Source: Spirochaetia bacterium
GTDB lineage: Bacteria; Spirochaetota; Spirochaetia; Treponematales; Breznakiellaceae
Assembly: GCA_026002595.1 (NCBI GenBank)
Contig: BOBW01000102.1
Coordinates: 1-5,512 of the forward strand
DNA: 5,512 bases
Direction: 5' to 3'
Below are positions 5,021 through 5,512 of this stretch, piece by piece. Under the pieces are notes generated by a model, which worked only from the letters and a program-made list of their open reading frames with translations, was not told where the DNA came from and did no database searches. The first letter of the stretch is position 1, and each line of letters opens with the position of its first letter. The position numbers were made by a program, and so were the translations under genes.

Positions 5021-5512
5021 ATGCCCCTTGTTTTGAATGCGGCCGCCGGTGACGACGGCCGCAGGCTTGATCGTATCCTGCGCAAAGGTCTGCCGGACAC
5101 TCCCCTTTCCCTGATCCACCGCCTTTTGCGGAAGGGCCGCATTCTGGTAGACGGCAAACCCGCAGCCGCAGACCTCCGTATCCGTTCCGGGCAGGTTATC
5201 ACCGTTCTGTTAGACGGGAAAATTGAAAAAGAAAATAACCACAAAGGACACGAAGAAAAAATGGGGCCGGACTTGTCCTATCCTTCGTGTTCCGCGAACC
5301 AAAAGTTCGATGTGTCCTCATTGTCTCCCCTCATTCTTTTTGAGAATGCCGATTTCCTTGTGCTGAATAAACCCGCAGGCCTTGCGGTCCACGGTGATGA
5401 CAGTCTTGATACCCTGGTTCAAGCCTATCTTGGGCCGAAAATCCCCCCTTCCCTGTCGTTCAGGCCCGGTCCCCTTCACCGGCTGGACAAGCCCACCAGC
5501 GGCGTCATCGTC
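5021..5512 (+). CDS. RluA-family 23S rRNA pseudouridine synthase, N-terminal 164 codons (cut by window edge), with in-frame repeat insertion
   Basis: The frame opens at ATG 5021 and stays open to the window edge. Residues about 12-65 form an S4-like RNA-binding domain (GRRLDRILRKGLPDTPLSLIHRL start, then LVDGKP at 42-47 and IRSGQVITVLL at 54-64). Residues from about 103 form the start of the catalytic domain: LILFENADFLVLNKPAGLAVH (104-124), then PLHRLDKPTSGVIV (151-164). D156 in HRLDKPTSG is the family's catalytic Asp. The RluA/RluC/RluD family converts specific uridines in 23S rRNA to pseudouridine; the exact target cannot be named from this fragment. Residues 73 to about 102 (NHKGHEEK...) match no part of the family and are encoded by a palindromic repeat (5237-5326), inserted in frame between the two domains. 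The gene follows glgC by 19 bases with no strong ribosome site of its own; an upstream in-frame TGA (4994) rules out a longer start nearby. Family call is firm. Confidence 0.92.
   Translation, partial: MPLVLNAAAGDDGRRLDRILRKGLPDTPLSLIHRLLRKGRILVDGKPAAADLRIRSGQVITVLLDGKIEKENNHKGHEEKMGPDLSYPSCSANQKFDVSSLSPLILFENADFLVLNKPAGLAVHGDDSLDTLVQAYLGPKIPPSLSFRPGPLHRLDKPTSGVIV
5237..5326 (+). repeat. AACCAC-family palindromic element, copy 4, inserted in frame in a protein gene
   Basis: AACCACAAAGGAC (5237-5249) is identical to the left end of copy 1 (508-520). CGCGAACC...GTGTCC (5293-5317) matches the reverse complement of 534-558 in copy 1 at 23 of 25 positions. ACACGAAG (5248-5255) pairs exactly with CTTCGTGT (5283-5290), and GGAC/GTCC (5269-5278) forms a small inner palindrome. 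The right terminal arm is decayed: GTCCTCATTGTCT at 5314-5326 stands where GTCCTTTGTGGTT would be expected, so the right boundary is approximate. It adds about 30 codons (73-102) without a stop. Confidence 0.85.

Noticed and set aside
4903..5244. Leftward 113-codon open frame over the glgC end and the rluA-type start
   Set aside because: It is the antisense shadow of two clearly recognised genes and has Arg/Ser-rich shadow composition.

Overview
The window looks like part of a spirochaete chromosome, most likely a moderately GC-rich, free-living or gut-associated Treponema. This taxonomic guess is an inference from the style of the proteins and from the contrast between GC-rich genes and AT-rich gaps; nothing here proves it. 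Four protein genes are visible. Two run leftward: an mrfA/yprA-type DEAH helicase (745-3153) and, downstream of it, the first 100 codons of an mrfB/yprB-type DEDD exonuclease (1-301, cut by the window edge). Two run rightward: glgC, for ADP-glucose pyrophosphorylase (3727-5001), and, 19 bases later, the first 164 codons of an RluA-family rRNA pseudouridine synthase (5021-5512, cut by the window edge).

The leftward pair matches the Bacillus subtilis YprA/YprB (MrfA/MrfB) pair, a helicase and nuclease that repair mitomycin-type DNA damage outside the UvrABC pathway. Here the two genes are separated by 443 bases filled with palindromic repeats. The rightward pair joins glycogen precursor synthesis to an RNA-modifying enzyme and may be co-transcribed from a good sigma-70-like promoter at 3644-3672. 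The 573-base gap between the divergent mrfA and glgC starts holds two more palindromic elements.

The most striking feature is how much small palindromic DNA the window holds and where it sits. Three non-coding elements (508-650, 3272-3359, 3491-3583) have AACCRC.../...GYGGTT ends (R = A or G, Y = C or T). Two of them share an identical 15-base hairpin, CGAACCTTCGGTTCG. A fourth copy lies in frame inside the rluA-type gene (about 5237-5326), exactly between its S4 RNA-binding domain and its catalytic domain, and adds about 30 residues. Independently, mrfA carries two perfect back-to-back hairpins in its coding sequence (2734-2795). They coincide with an extra stretch of about 15 residues in helicase domain 1, and one arm is an inverted copy of the conserved ELNEL codons. 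A different palindrome with GGGGTCTAATACC arms sits at 360-428, and a 26-base imperfect inverted repeat (458-483 / 693-718) encloses the first element.

Together these suggest a lineage-specific mobile palindrome family that inserts into gaps and is tolerated as in-frame protein linkers, comparable in behaviour to Rickettsia palindromic elements. No tRNA, rRNA, CRISPR array or transposase gene was seen.
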